DNA of 57,258 bases from positions 1-57,258 of the forward strand of contig JAGBBT010000075.1 of assembly GCA_017938365.1 (NCBI GenBank). The letters are read 5' to 3'. The translations under genes and the position numbers were made by a program. Below the pieces are notes generated by a model. The model saw only the letters and a program-made list of their open reading frames with translations. It searched no databases and was not told where the DNA came from. This DNA is from Treponema sp. (GTDB taxonomy: Bacteria > Spirochaetota > Spirochaetia > Treponematales > Treponemataceae). This document shows, piece after piece, positions 1 to 7,882 of the stretch (position 1 is the first letter of the stretch; each line of letters begins with the position of its first letter).

Positions 1-309
1 GAAGAGAAAAAAGCATTCTTAAACTTTATACTAACAAATACAGCGAAGACAGAATACACAAAAGATTTATTGGACTATGTAGAGAATGCAAAACAAATAA
101 CAGAATCTAGGAGGAAGTACATGGAATGGGAACGACAAAGAGCCTACGATAGACAAGCTGGGATTGAGGCTGGTGCTCATCTCAAAGCCATTGAGTCTGC
201 CGAGAATTTAATAAAAGAAGGTGTATCCCTAGAAGTTATTTCTCGTTGTACAGGTCTTTCTTTGGAAGAAGTTGAAGAACTTGCTAAGAAGGTGAATATT
301 ACTGTGTAA
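1..309 (+). CDS. Rpn-family recombination-promoting nuclease / PD-(D/E)XK transposase-like protein, C-terminal fragment
   Basis: The reading frame is open from base 1, so this is the last ~102 residues of a gene that begins outside the window. The tail reads as a charged helical stretch (ESRRKYMEWERQRAYD) followed by a short helix-turn-helix-like end (LSLEEVEELAKKV). That is the usual C-terminus of the Rpn / PDDEXK_2 family, which is abundant and often multicopy in Treponema and many gut bacteria. Family members carry a PD-(D/E)XK nuclease domain in the N-terminal part, which is missing here, so catalytic residues cannot be checked. The internal TTG at 70 is not a credible start. A hairpin follows the stop codon. 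The family call is fairly safe; the biological role is unknown. Confidence 0.75.
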   Translation, partial: EEKKAFLNFILTNTAKTEYTKDLLDYVENAKQITESRRKYMEWERQRAYDRQAGIEAGAHLKAIESAENLIKEGVSLEVISRCTGLSLEEVEELAKKVNITV

Positions 310-316
310 ACATATC

Positions 317-354
317 TTTTCCCTGACATTAAGTTGATATAAATGTTAGGGGAA
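317..354 (+). terminator. hairpin after the Rpn-type gene, possible terminator
   Basis: The arms are TTTTCCCTGACATT (317-330) and AATGTTAGGGGAA (342-354), nearly complementary, 8 nt after the stop codon. The T-run that follows is weak (attattt), so termination is plausible but not certain. Confidence 0.45.
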
Positions 355-475
355 ATTATTTGATATATAGTCTAAAAATATTCTTTTTTTATACGATAAC
401 GAAATACTGTAAAAGTAAATAAAAATCTTTTTACTGAAAATTCTGAATAATTTCTCTGTTAATTTGCCTTTGAAA

Positions 476-910
476 ATGCTTTTTTTTAGATTCAAATTTA
501 AGATTTTTTTTACTAAATTAAACCCTTCCTTTTATTTTGATACTTTTGAAGAACTAACAGAAAAATTTTATCAGTCAATTGCTACAATTACAGAAGGAAT
601 ACTAGAATCATGGCATGATAAAATCATAGAGATTCAAAAAGAAAATCTTTTAAAATTAGAACAATTTGAAAGTGAAGGATATGATGAACTTTTATATAGT
701 TATTATGATTCCCGTAGAGATCTAAAAGCTTTGCATTATTTAAAAAGGCTTGCAAAAAGATATCCTAATGCTTATAAAACTGAGCTGCTTGGGATATACA
801 AAAGAGGTTTTATGTATGGCAGAAGAATTAAAGCTCATTATCATTATAAGTTATGGAAAAAAAATATTAATAAAGAATATAAAAGCTTATCTGACACTGA
901 AACCTTCTAA
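476..910 (+). CDS. hypothetical protein, 144 aa
   Basis: I do not recognise this protein. The frame opens at TTG 464, but ATG 476 is the first normal start; neither has a clear ribosome binding site. The product starts with a short Phe/Lys-rich segment (LFFRFKFKIFF). The rest is a soluble, charged, probably helical protein rich in Lys, Glu and Tyr, with a basic stretch near the end (RRIKAHYHYKLWKK). No signal peptide or metal motif is visible. It stands alone between the Rpn gene tail and the convergent manA, with its own hairpin terminator overlapping the stop codon. Codon use is AT-rich like its neighbours. Confidence 0.5.
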   Translation: MLFFRFKFKIFFTKLNPSFYFDTFEELTEKFYQSIATITEGILESWHDKIIEIQKENLLKLEQFESEGYDELLYSYYDSRRDLKALHYLKRLAKRYPNAYKTELLGIYKRGFMYGRRIKAHYHYKLWKKNINKEYKSLSDTETF

Positions 911-948
911 ACTTTTAGAGAAATTTTAGAAGGTAGGGAGATTTTTTT
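902..948 (+). terminator. intrinsic terminator of the 476-910 gene
   Basis: The arms ACCTTCTAAA (902-911) and TTTAGAAGGT (925-934) are perfectly complementary. The 5' arm overlaps the stop codon. A run of seven T lies at 942-948. Confidence 0.55.
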
Positions 949-1018
949 GTTTGAGGTTGTGGAGTTGAGGGATATTACCTTAAATGAGGCTTTGTAAAGT
1001 TTTTTCGACCCTGTAAAA

Positions 1019-1849
1019 TTAGTTTTCTGGAAGTTTTATTCTAATTAATTCCCCAGTTCCTTCAAATGTGACTTTTTCTCCTGGGGATACAACATATATT
1101 TCTTCTGGTAGAATTTTGTATTCCGTTTTTATGTCGTCTTCCTTTGTTGAACGAGCAGAAAATGTTCCTTTACTTATGAAAACTAATTGGCAAGATTCCC
1201 CATAGTTTTTAGTTGGAGGTTGTTTATGTACAAAAAAAGAGTATCCACCTTTCACACTTACTTTATTTAATTCAAAATAATCGCATTTAAATTCTTCTTG
1301 CAATTGTTCGATTTGTTTTGGTTTTGTGTTTTTTAGAGATTTAAGACTTTTTTCTATGTGGAGTTCTCTATCTCTGCCCCAATCATAAAGTCTGTATGTT
1401 ATATTACAACTTTGCTGAACTTCTAATAGTCTTAAACCTTTTCCTATTGCGTGTACAGTTCCTGCTGGAATATATATAAAATCACCTTTTTTTACATTTA
1501 CAATATTTAAGAGTGGTTCTAATGTGTTTGTTTCTATGGCTTTTTGTATTTCTTCTTTTGAATAATTTTTATTAAAACCGTATATAAGTTTTGAGTCAGG
1601 TTCTGCATCTAATACATACCAACATTCTGTTTTTCCAGAAGTATTAGGTCCTTCCAATTCTTTTGCATCTTTATCATCTGGATGCACTTGCACTGACAAA
1701 CTTTCATTTGCTTGTATAATTTTTACAAGAAGAGGAAAATCTTTTACTGCATTAACAAAATCACTCTGAAGACCATCTGGGTGGGTAGAAGCAATCCAAT
1801 CTTCGTAACCCCAGATTTTTTCAGAGTGTATAGGTGAGAGTTTTATCAT
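1019..1849 (-). CDS. manA: mannose-6-phosphate isomerase, class I
   Basis: Interconverts mannose-6-phosphate and fructose-6-phosphate in the cytoplasm, linking mannose use or GDP-mannose synthesis to glycolysis. At 276 aa it is the short bacterial cupin form. Zinc-site residues are visible in family order: Q54 and H56 (QVHPDD), E75 (GKTECWYVLD) and H133 (PAGTVHAIG). The later conserved segment LYDWGRD is also present. It lies 9 bp downstream of the nucleotidyltransferase gene on the same strand, with no clear ribosome binding site, which suggests translational coupling. The pairing points to a sugar-phosphate to sugar-nucleotide route, though the specific sugar is an inference. Confidence 0.9.
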   Translation of the reverse strand: MIKLSPIHSEKIWGYEDWIASTHPDGLQSDFVNAVKDFPLLVKIIQANESLSVQVHPDDKDAKELEGPNTSGKTECWYVLDAEPDSKLIYGFNKNYSKEEIQKAIETNTLEPLLNIVNVKKGDFIYIPAGTVHAIGKGLRLLEVQQSCNITYRLYDWGRDRELHIEKSLKSLKNTKPKQIEQLQEEFKCDYFELNKVSVKGGYSFFVHKQPPTKNYGESCQLVFISKGTFSARSTKEDDIKTEYKILPEEIYVVSPGEKVTFEGTGELIRIKLPEN

Positions 1850-1858
1850 TTAAAGTAC

Positions 1859-2773
1859 TTACTTATCCCAAAGTTTTTCTGGATAATATCCAGAATTGAT
1901 TTTATTTGCAATTTCGTCTTTTACAACTTGTTTATCTTCTGGATATGTCATTCCAAACCAATTTTCTTCTGAAGTAAATACTTTAATTCTGCCTTGTCCA
2001 TTTTTTATTATGTCACTTGCTGCAACTGGTAATAAAGCTTCTGCTTTTGGTTGTGTAAGTGATGTTTTCTTAAAGTTTGCCCAGTATTCTTCAAAACCTT
2101 CAAAAGCTTTTGGTGAAAAACCAAAGAAATTCATACTAACAGTTTCTTTACCTGTCATTGGAATTATTTTTCCCTCTAGGTCTGAAATTATATCGTTTCC
2201 ACCGTCTTTATAGGAAATTTTTGTGTTTTCGACTATTGATTTTAAGAATCCATCTTCTGTTTTACAAACACCACGACTTACTGAACCGTTACGGCTCATT
2301 GTATTTCCTAATATATAACCAATCATTGCATGGTCTGTAGAAGTGTTTTCTATAGAAGAAAGATATTTTCCCATTGTTTCGAAAGCTGATCTTCCATAAT
2401 AATCATCCGCATTTATTACTGCAAATGGTTCGTTAAGGGCTTGTTTTGCACAAAGAACTGCATGAATTGTTCCCCATGGCTTTGTTCTTTCTGCTGAAAG
2501 TTTTTTTTCTTCTTCTGTTAAAAGAGCATCAGGAGTTTGAAATACATATTCTGCATTAAAATTCTTTGCAACTCTATCAAATAATCGTTCTCTAAAATCT
2601 TTTTCAATATCCTTTCTAATTATATATACAACCTTTCCAAAACCACTTTTCATTGCATCATATGCAGAAAAATCCAAAAGACATTCACCATTTTTTCCAA
2701 CTGAATCAATTTGTTTTACACCACCGTAACGGCTACCCATTCCGGCTGCTAGTACTAATAATGTAGGTTTCAT
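1859..2773 (-). CDS. sugar-phosphate nucleotidyltransferase family protein
   Basis: A 304-aa protein with the nucleotidyltransferase fold. The N-terminal signature LAAGMGSRYGG-VKQ (residues ~8-21) is the nucleotide-binding loop, and AVINADDYYG carries the metal-binding acidic pair. The start at 2773 puts that signature at the usual distance from the N-terminus; a 15-residue longer reading from 2818 is possible but unlikely. It heads a two-gene unit with manA. A promoter-like pair (TTTACT-17-TATTCT) ends 6 nt before the ATG and there is no Shine-Dalgarno, suggesting a leaderless message. The substrate (mannose-1-P, glucose-1-P or another) cannot be told from sequence. Confidence 0.8.
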   Translation of the reverse strand: MKPTLLVLAAGMGSRYGGVKQIDSVGKNGECLLDFSAYDAMKSGFGKVVYIIRKDIEKDFRERLFDRVAKNFNAEYVFQTPDALLTEEEKKLSAERTKPWGTIHAVLCAKQALNEPFAVINADDYYGRSAFETMGKYLSSIENTSTDHAMIGYILGNTMSRNGSVSRGVCKTEDGFLKSIVENTKISYKDGGNDIISDLEGKIIPMTGKETVSMNFFGFSPKAFEGFEEYWANFKKTSLTQPKAEALLPVAASDIIKNGQGRIKVFTSEENWFGMTYPEDKQVVKDEIANKINSGYYPEKLWDK

Positions 2774-2779
2774 ATACAA

Positions 2780-2808
2780 AGAATAACATTTTATCTTTTT
2801 GAAGTAAA
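2780..2808 (-). promoter_or_regulatory. candidate sigma-70 promoter of the nucleotidyltransferase-manA unit
   Basis: Read on the minus strand: TTTACT (2808-2803), 17-bp spacer, TATTCT (2785-2780), then 6 nt to the ATG at 2773. No ribosome binding site follows. Confidence 0.4.
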
Positions 2809-2905
2809 GAGAAATCATTTTTGCATTTAAGGAGTTTATTGTATTTATTGTAAATAGTTTCTCTTTTCAGTAAAATAAACTAACTGTTTTTTTATTGAGG
2901 TTTTT

Positions 2906-5404
2906 ATGCTTACACTTAAATTTGGTGGAACATCTATGGGAAATGCTCACAGAATTTTGAATTCTGTGGAAATTATGATTAGCAGAGCAAAACAAAGTCG
3001 AATAAGTGTTGTTGTTTCTGCTGTTGCAGGAATTTCTAATACTTTGCAAGATGCAATTGAAGGTTGTGTATTAGGAAATTCCTTTTATACCTATGTTGAA
3101 AGCATAAGAAAAACCCATAAAGATATTTGTTGTGAGTTAGAGACTCTCGTAAAAGGTTTTGATTCTAAATCTGTAATGGAAAAATTAGAATCTAACTTTA
3201 ATGAATTAGAAAAACTTCTTTCTGGTGTAAATTCTTTTGGAGAATGTCCAAAATCCATAAAATGCAGAATTATGGGGATGGGTGAACTATGTTGTGTGCA
3301 AATGGTAATTGCTGTTTTAATAGCAAAAAAGCAGAATGCACAGTTATTAGATAGTCGTGATTTTGTTTTTACAACTGGTAATCAAGCAGAAGGTGATCCT
3401 GATTATCCTCGTATCGAAAAGGCATTAGCTCCTTATAAAGATGGTGCTTCAAAAAAACAAGCTGATATATTGTTATTTCCTGGTTTTATATGTTCTTGGA
3501 GCGAATCTTCTGAATCTAAAGTTTCTATGGGACTTATGGGAAGAAATGGTTCTGATTTTACAGCCTCAATAATTGGTTATGGTTTAGATTCCTCTAAGGT
3601 AGAATTTTGGACTGATGTTGATGGCATATATACTGCCGATCCTCGTATTGTTTCTGATGCGATTTTGGTTGAAGATATGACTTATGAAGAAGCAATGGAG
3701 TTGTCTTTCTTTGGTTCAAAAGTTCTTCATCCAAAAACTTTAGCTCCTCTTATTTCTAAAGGGATAGAGGCTTGGAGTTTAAATTCTTTAAATCCAAGTG
3801 TGAGAGGAACTCGTATTGGAAAGGGACCTTTTGAAAGTGAAAAAAATGTTGGGCCTGTTAGAGGTATTTCTTGTCTAAAAAATACTGCCCTTATAAGTGT
3901 AAGTGGTAATGGTATGAAAGACAAAACTGGTATGGCTAGCAGAGTATTTGCTGCTGTTAGTCGTGCAAGTATTAATATGCTTTTAATAACTCAATCATCT
4001 TCCGAATATACTATTTCTTTTTGTGTAAAACAAAGTAAAGCCCAAACAGTAAAATCAATTTTAAATAATGAATTTACTTTTGAAATTAAAGAAGGTGTAA
4101 TTAATCCAATTGATGTTGTAGAAAATTGTGCAATTGTTTCTATTGTCGGCGATGGAATGAAAGAAAATAGAGGTGTGGCAAGTAAGTTTTTTGATGCACT
4201 TTCTAGTAGAGGTGTTAACATTCTTGCTATTGCACAGGGATCTAGTGAGCGTTCTATATCAACTGTAATAAATGGTGATTATGGTGATATTGCTGTAAAA
4301 TCTACACATTTATTCTTCTTTAACACTTCTCAACCAATTGAAGTTTTTGCTTTTGGTGCAGGTTCTATTGGTGGTACTTTATTAGATCAAATTTCAAATC
4401 AGCAAGAAAAATTAAAAAAGCAAAATATTGAAATAAAGGTTATTTCTATTTCCACAAGTAAAAAAATGATTTTTAATTCAAATGGATTAAACTTAAAAAC
4501 TTGGAGAGAAGATATTAATAAATCTCAAAAACAGGCAAGTGTTGATGAAATATTGAATTATGTAAAAGAATCTAAGCCTTTAAATCCTATATTTGTTGAT
4601 TGTACTGCAAGTTATGATTTGCCAGAAAGGTATTTGGATATTTTAAATACAGGAATGAGTATTGCAACTCCAAACAAGCGTGCAAATTCTATGAGTATTG
4701 AATATTATCATCAGCTGCGAAAAACAGCAAATAAAAATCACTGTAGATTTTTATATGAAACAAATGTTGGTGCAGGTTTGCCAATTATTGATACTTTACA
4801 GAATTTGTTTAAATCTGGTGACAAACTTATTGGATTTAACGGAATTATGTCTGGTTCCTTGTCATATATTTTTGGAAAACTTGATGAGGGTAAAAAATTT
4901 AGTGAAGCTGTTGTTGAAGCAAAAAATATGTGTTTTACAGAACCTGATCCTAGAGATGATTTAGGTGGGGTTGATGTGGCAAGAAAAGCTTTAATTATAG
5001 CTCGTGAATCAGGAATGCAAATTGAATTATCTGATATAAAAATGAATTCGATTTTCCCAGAAAACTTTTCTACAGAAGGTTCTGTTGACGAATTTATGAA
5101 ACGACTTCCAGAAGTTGACGAATATTTTGAAAACAAAATGAATAACCTAAAGAAAGAAGGCAAAGTTTTAAGAATGGGTGCTTCAATCCAAAACGGAAAA
5201 GTTTCTGTTGGAATGTTAGAAGTTGGTTCTTCTGATCCTTTGTATGCTGTAAAAGGTGGAGAAAATGCCTTTGTTTTTGAAACAGATAGATATACTCCTA
5301 TTCCGTTAACAATTCGTGGTTATGGAGCTGGTGCTGATGTAACAGCGGCGGGGGTATTTGGTGATATTCTTAGAACTGTAAGTTTTAATCTTCGAAATAA
5401 ATAA
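2906..5404 (+). CDS. thrA: bifunctional aspartokinase / homoserine dehydrogenase
   Basis: Catalyses the first (aspartate to aspartyl-phosphate) and third (aspartate semialdehyde to homoserine) steps of the threonine/methionine/isoleucine branch. The 832-aa protein is of normal ThrA length. The aspartokinase domain begins at residue 1 with KFGGTSMG (5-12) and includes FTTGNQAEGD and the WTDVDGIYTADPR segment. A tandem ACT region spans about 320-465 and is the expected site of threonine feedback. The homoserine dehydrogenase starts near 478 with the NAD(P)-binding motif GAGSIGG (484-490), followed by TPNKRA and MSGSLSYIF. A GAGG site precedes the ATG. The gene leads a run of amino-acid genes with short gaps. 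Confidence 0.95.
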   Translation: MLTLKFGGTSMGNAHRILNSVEIMISRAKQSRISVVVSAVAGISNTLQDAIEGCVLGNSFYTYVESIRKTHKDICCELETLVKGFDSKSVMEKLESNFNELEKLLSGVNSFGECPKSIKCRIMGMGELCCVQMVIAVLIAKKQNAQLLDSRDFVFTTGNQAEGDPDYPRIEKALAPYKDGASKKQADILLFPGFICSWSESSESKVSMGLMGRNGSDFTASIIGYGLDSSKVEFWTDVDGIYTADPRIVSDAILVEDMTYEEAMELSFFGSKVLHPKTLAPLISKGIEAWSLNSLNPSVRGTRIGKGPFESEKNVGPVRGISCLKNTALISVSGNGMKDKTGMASRVFAAVSRASINMLLITQSSSEYTISFCVKQSKAQTVKSILNNEFTFEIKEGVINPIDVVENCAIVSIVGDGMKENRGVASKFFDALSSRGVNILAIAQGSSERSISTVINGDYGDIAVKSTHLFFFNTSQPIEVFAFGAGSIGGTLLDQISNQQEKLKKQNIEIKVISISTSKKMIFNSNGLNLKTWREDINKSQKQASVDEILNYVKESKPLNPIFVDCTASYDLPERYLDILNTGMSIATPNKRANSMSIEYYHQLRKTANKNHCRFLYETNVGAGLPIIDTLQNLFKSGDKLIGFNGIMSGSLSYIFGKLDEGKKFSEAVVEAKNMCFTEPDPRDDLGGVDVARKALIIARESGMQIELSDIKMNSIFPENFSTEGSVDEFMKRLPEVDEYFENKMNNLKKEGKVLRMGASIQNGKVSVGMLEVGSSDPLYAVKGGENAFVFETDRYTPIPLTIRGYGAGADVTAAGVFGDILRTVSFNLRNK

Positions 5405-5421
5405 AAATTGGGAGAAAGTAT

Positions 5422-7359
5422 ATGGTTATTGTATTAAAAAAAGATATAACTTCTAACGAAAAGGATAATATAAAAAAAATACTTCAATCTCGTAAATTTA
5501 AATTAAATGAAGTAAAAGGTGAAGAATCAACAATTTTGGCTGCTGTTGGTAAGTTGGCAATGGATGTAAGAGAAGTTGAGGTTCTTCCAGGGGTTTCTAA
5601 AGTTATTCCTATTTCAAAACCTTATAAAATGGCTAGCCGTGAATTTCAGCCAGAAAATACTATTGTGGAAATTCCTAATAATCGTGGTCAAATTATTCGT
5701 GTTGGCGGAAGTCGTCTTATTTCTATTGCAGGACCTTGTGCTGTCGAAAGTAGACAGCAAATGTTAGATGCAGCTGAAGCTGTTGCTGCTTCCGGGGCTG
5801 TAATGCTTAGAGGTGGTGCTTATAAACCTAGAACTTCTCCATATTCTTTTCAAGGATTAGGTGAAGAAGGATTAAAATATTTAAAAGAAGCTGGTGATAA
5901 ATTTGGACTTCCTATTGTTACTGAAATTGTTGCTAGTGAATATATTCCTGTAATGAAAGATTATGTTGATGTTTACCAAGTTGGTGCAAGAAATATGCAG
6001 AACTTCGAACTTTTAAAGAGACTTGGTGCATTAGGTAAACCTGTTATTTTAAAGAGGGGATTATCTGCAACTATTGAAGAATGGCTCATGTCTGCTGAAT
6101 ATTTACTTTCTTCTGGTACTGATAAAGTTATTTTGTGTGAAAGAGGTATCAGAACATACGAAAAAGCAACAAGAAACACATTAGATTTAAGTGCTATTCC
6201 TGTTTTGAGAAGTATGACTCATTTGCCAATTATTGTTGATCCAAGTCATGCTTTAGGTGTTCGTGATAAAATTCCTCCTATGGCTTTAGCTGGAGTTGCT
6301 GCAGGTGCTGATGGAATTATTGTTGAAGTTCATTGTCATCCTGAACAAGCTCTCTCTGATGCAGCTCAAGCGTTGTATCCTCAGCAATTTGATAAAATTA
6401 TGAGAGATATTGAAGTTTTAGCTCCTGTAATGGGAAAAGAAGTTTCAAAAATTAGAAGAGTTTTTTCTATAGATACTGATAATTCTTGTTCAAAATGTTC
6501 TTCTTTAAAGAAGACTTGTGTTTATTCTGGTAAAAAAGGTGCTTACGCAGAACAGGCTATTGAACAATATTTTGATGGTGATATAAAAGCAGAAAGTGTT
6601 GATTCTTTTACAGAGATTTTTAAAGCTGTAGTTTCTGGTAAAGCTGATTATGGAATGGTTCCAATTGAAAACTCTACAGCTGGTTCTGTTTATGAAAACT
6701 ATGATAATTTAACAAGATTTGAAGATGTTTCGATTGTTGGTGGTATAACTTTAAGAATTCAGCATTCTTTGTTGGCTCCTAAGGGTGCTACACTCGAAAC
6801 TATAAAAAATGTATATAGCCATCCTCAAGGTTTTAGTCAATGTTCTGATTTCTTGGAAGATAAAAAGAATTGGAGTCATATAGATTCAATTTCTACGGCA
6901 ACAGGAGCTGAAACAGTAGCAAATAAAAATTCTGTAGAAAATGCTGCTATTGCAAATTATAGAAATGCAAAACTTTATGGTTTGGAAGTTTTAGCTGAAG
7001 GAATCGAAAATAATCCAAATAACTATACAAGATTCTTGATAATTGCAGCTAATCATATTGCAGAAAAAAATGAATTTGTAACAAAAACTGCTGATAAAGC
7101 AAGTTTTGTTTTTAGTACAAAAAATGAGTCAGGTGCATTATATGATTGTCTTGGAATATTTAAGAAAGCTGGGTTAAATTTAAATCGTTTGGAATCAAGA
7201 CCTATAGCAGGTAAACCTTGGCGTTATTGGTTTTATGCAGATGCAACTATCGAAAATAAAGACAATAGCATCGAATATATTAATAATGTAATAAATGAAT
7301 TAAAATCTGTAGCAGAGGATGTTAGACTTTTAGGAGTTTATGCAGAATCTGGTAGATAA
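5422..7359 (+). CDS. fusion of DAHP synthase (type I-beta) and prephenate dehydratase with ACT domain
   Basis: This joins the first enzyme of the shikimate pathway to a phenylalanine-branch enzyme in one 645-aa chain. Residues 1-85 form a ferredoxin-like regulatory domain as in Thermotoga-type DAHP synthase. Residues 90-345 are the synthase: AGPCAVES with metal Cys106, KPRTS 135-139, CERG 239-242, DPSH 273-276, VEVH 301-304. A linker has three cysteines (356, 359, 366). Residues ~367-545 are prephenate dehydratase ending in the catalytic TRF (536-538). An ACT domain (~556-640) carries GALYDCL and ESRP (591-594), the phenylalanine-binding signature. No chorismate mutase domain is present, so that activity must come from elsewhere. 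GGGAG precedes ATG 5422; thrA ends 17 bp upstream. Confidence 0.93.
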   Translation: MVIVLKKDITSNEKDNIKKILQSRKFKLNEVKGEESTILAAVGKLAMDVREVEVLPGVSKVIPISKPYKMASREFQPENTIVEIPNNRGQIIRVGGSRLISIAGPCAVESRQQMLDAAEAVAASGAVMLRGGAYKPRTSPYSFQGLGEEGLKYLKEAGDKFGLPIVTEIVASEYIPVMKDYVDVYQVGARNMQNFELLKRLGALGKPVILKRGLSATIEEWLMSAEYLLSSGTDKVILCERGIRTYEKATRNTLDLSAIPVLRSMTHLPIIVDPSHALGVRDKIPPMALAGVAAGADGIIVEVHCHPEQALSDAAQALYPQQFDKIMRDIEVLAPVMGKEVSKIRRVFSIDTDNSCSKCSSLKKTCVYSGKKGAYAEQAIEQYFDGDIKAESVDSFTEIFKAVVSGKADYGMVPIENSTAGSVYENYDNLTRFEDVSIVGGITLRIQHSLLAPKGATLETIKNVYSHPQGFSQCSDFLEDKKNWSHIDSISTATGAETVANKNSVENAAIANYRNAKLYGLEVLAEGIENNPNNYTRFLIIAANHIAEKNEFVTKTADKASFVFSTKNESGALYDCLGIFKKAGLNLNRLESRPIAGKPWRYWFYADATIENKDNSIEYINNVINELKSVAEDVRLLGVYAESGR

Positions 7360-7380
7360 AAATAATTGGAGTGTATTGTT

Positions 7381-7872
7381 ATGGAACATTATGTTTTATC
7401 TGTATTAGTAGAAAATCATGCAGGTGTATTAAGTCGTGTTTCTGGTTTGTTTAGTCGTCGTGGTTATAATATAGACTCTTTGACAGTTTGTGAAACTTAT
7501 AATCCTGGACAGTCAAGAATGACAATAGTTGTTCGTGGTGATGAATATATACTTGAACAAATTGAAAAACAACTTTCAAAGCTTGTAGAAGTTATTTCTA
7601 TCACTCATTGCCAGAAAGAATCAACTTGTGAGAGAGAAATGGTTCTTATTAAAGTTAAGGCTACTGGTGCTGATAGAGCTGTTATTATTGAAACTTGTAA
7701 TATTTTCCGTGCACATATAGTTGATGTTGCTCCAAATTCTGTTATTGTAGAAGCAACAGGAAGTGAAGATAAAATATCTAGTTTAATTCGTCTTTTAGAG
7801 CCTTACGGAATTATGGAGCTTGTAAAAACTGGTTTGACAGCTATGGGAAGAGGCGAAGAGGTGATGAAATAA
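7381..7872 (+). CDS. ilvN: acetolactate synthase small (regulatory) subunit
   Basis: The regulatory subunit of acetohydroxyacid synthase, which binds the large catalytic subunit and confers valine feedback and full activity in branched-chain amino-acid synthesis. The 163-aa product shows the N-terminal ACT signature (LVENHAGVLSRVSGLFSRRGYNI), given here only as motif positions 8-30, and the C-terminal IlvN/IlvH domain. The start is set at ATG 7381 because GGAG lies 9 nt upstream; the TTG at 7366 would place that site inside the gene. The catalytic ilvB is not adjacent and not in this window, which is unusual because the two normally form an operon. It probably belongs to the thrA/aroF-pheA transcript. 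Confidence 0.93.
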   Translation: MEHYVLSVLVENHAGVLSRVSGLFSRRGYNIDSLTVCETYNPGQSRMTIVVRGDEYILEQIEKQLSKLVEVISITHCQKESTCEREMVLIKVKATGADRAVIIETCNIFRAHIVDVAPNSVIVEATGSEDKISSLIRLLEPYGIMELVKTGLTAMGRGEEVMK

Positions 7873-7882
7873 AATCCCTATA

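Noticed and set aside
2819..2905. Lysine or threonine riboswitch/attenuator before thrA
   Set aside because: Only ~87 nt are present, with no structured core or Thr/Ile-rich leader peptide.
4738..5163. 141-aa reverse ORF in thrA
   Set aside because: Lies within the conserved homoserine dehydrogenase domain; no promoter or ribosome binding site.
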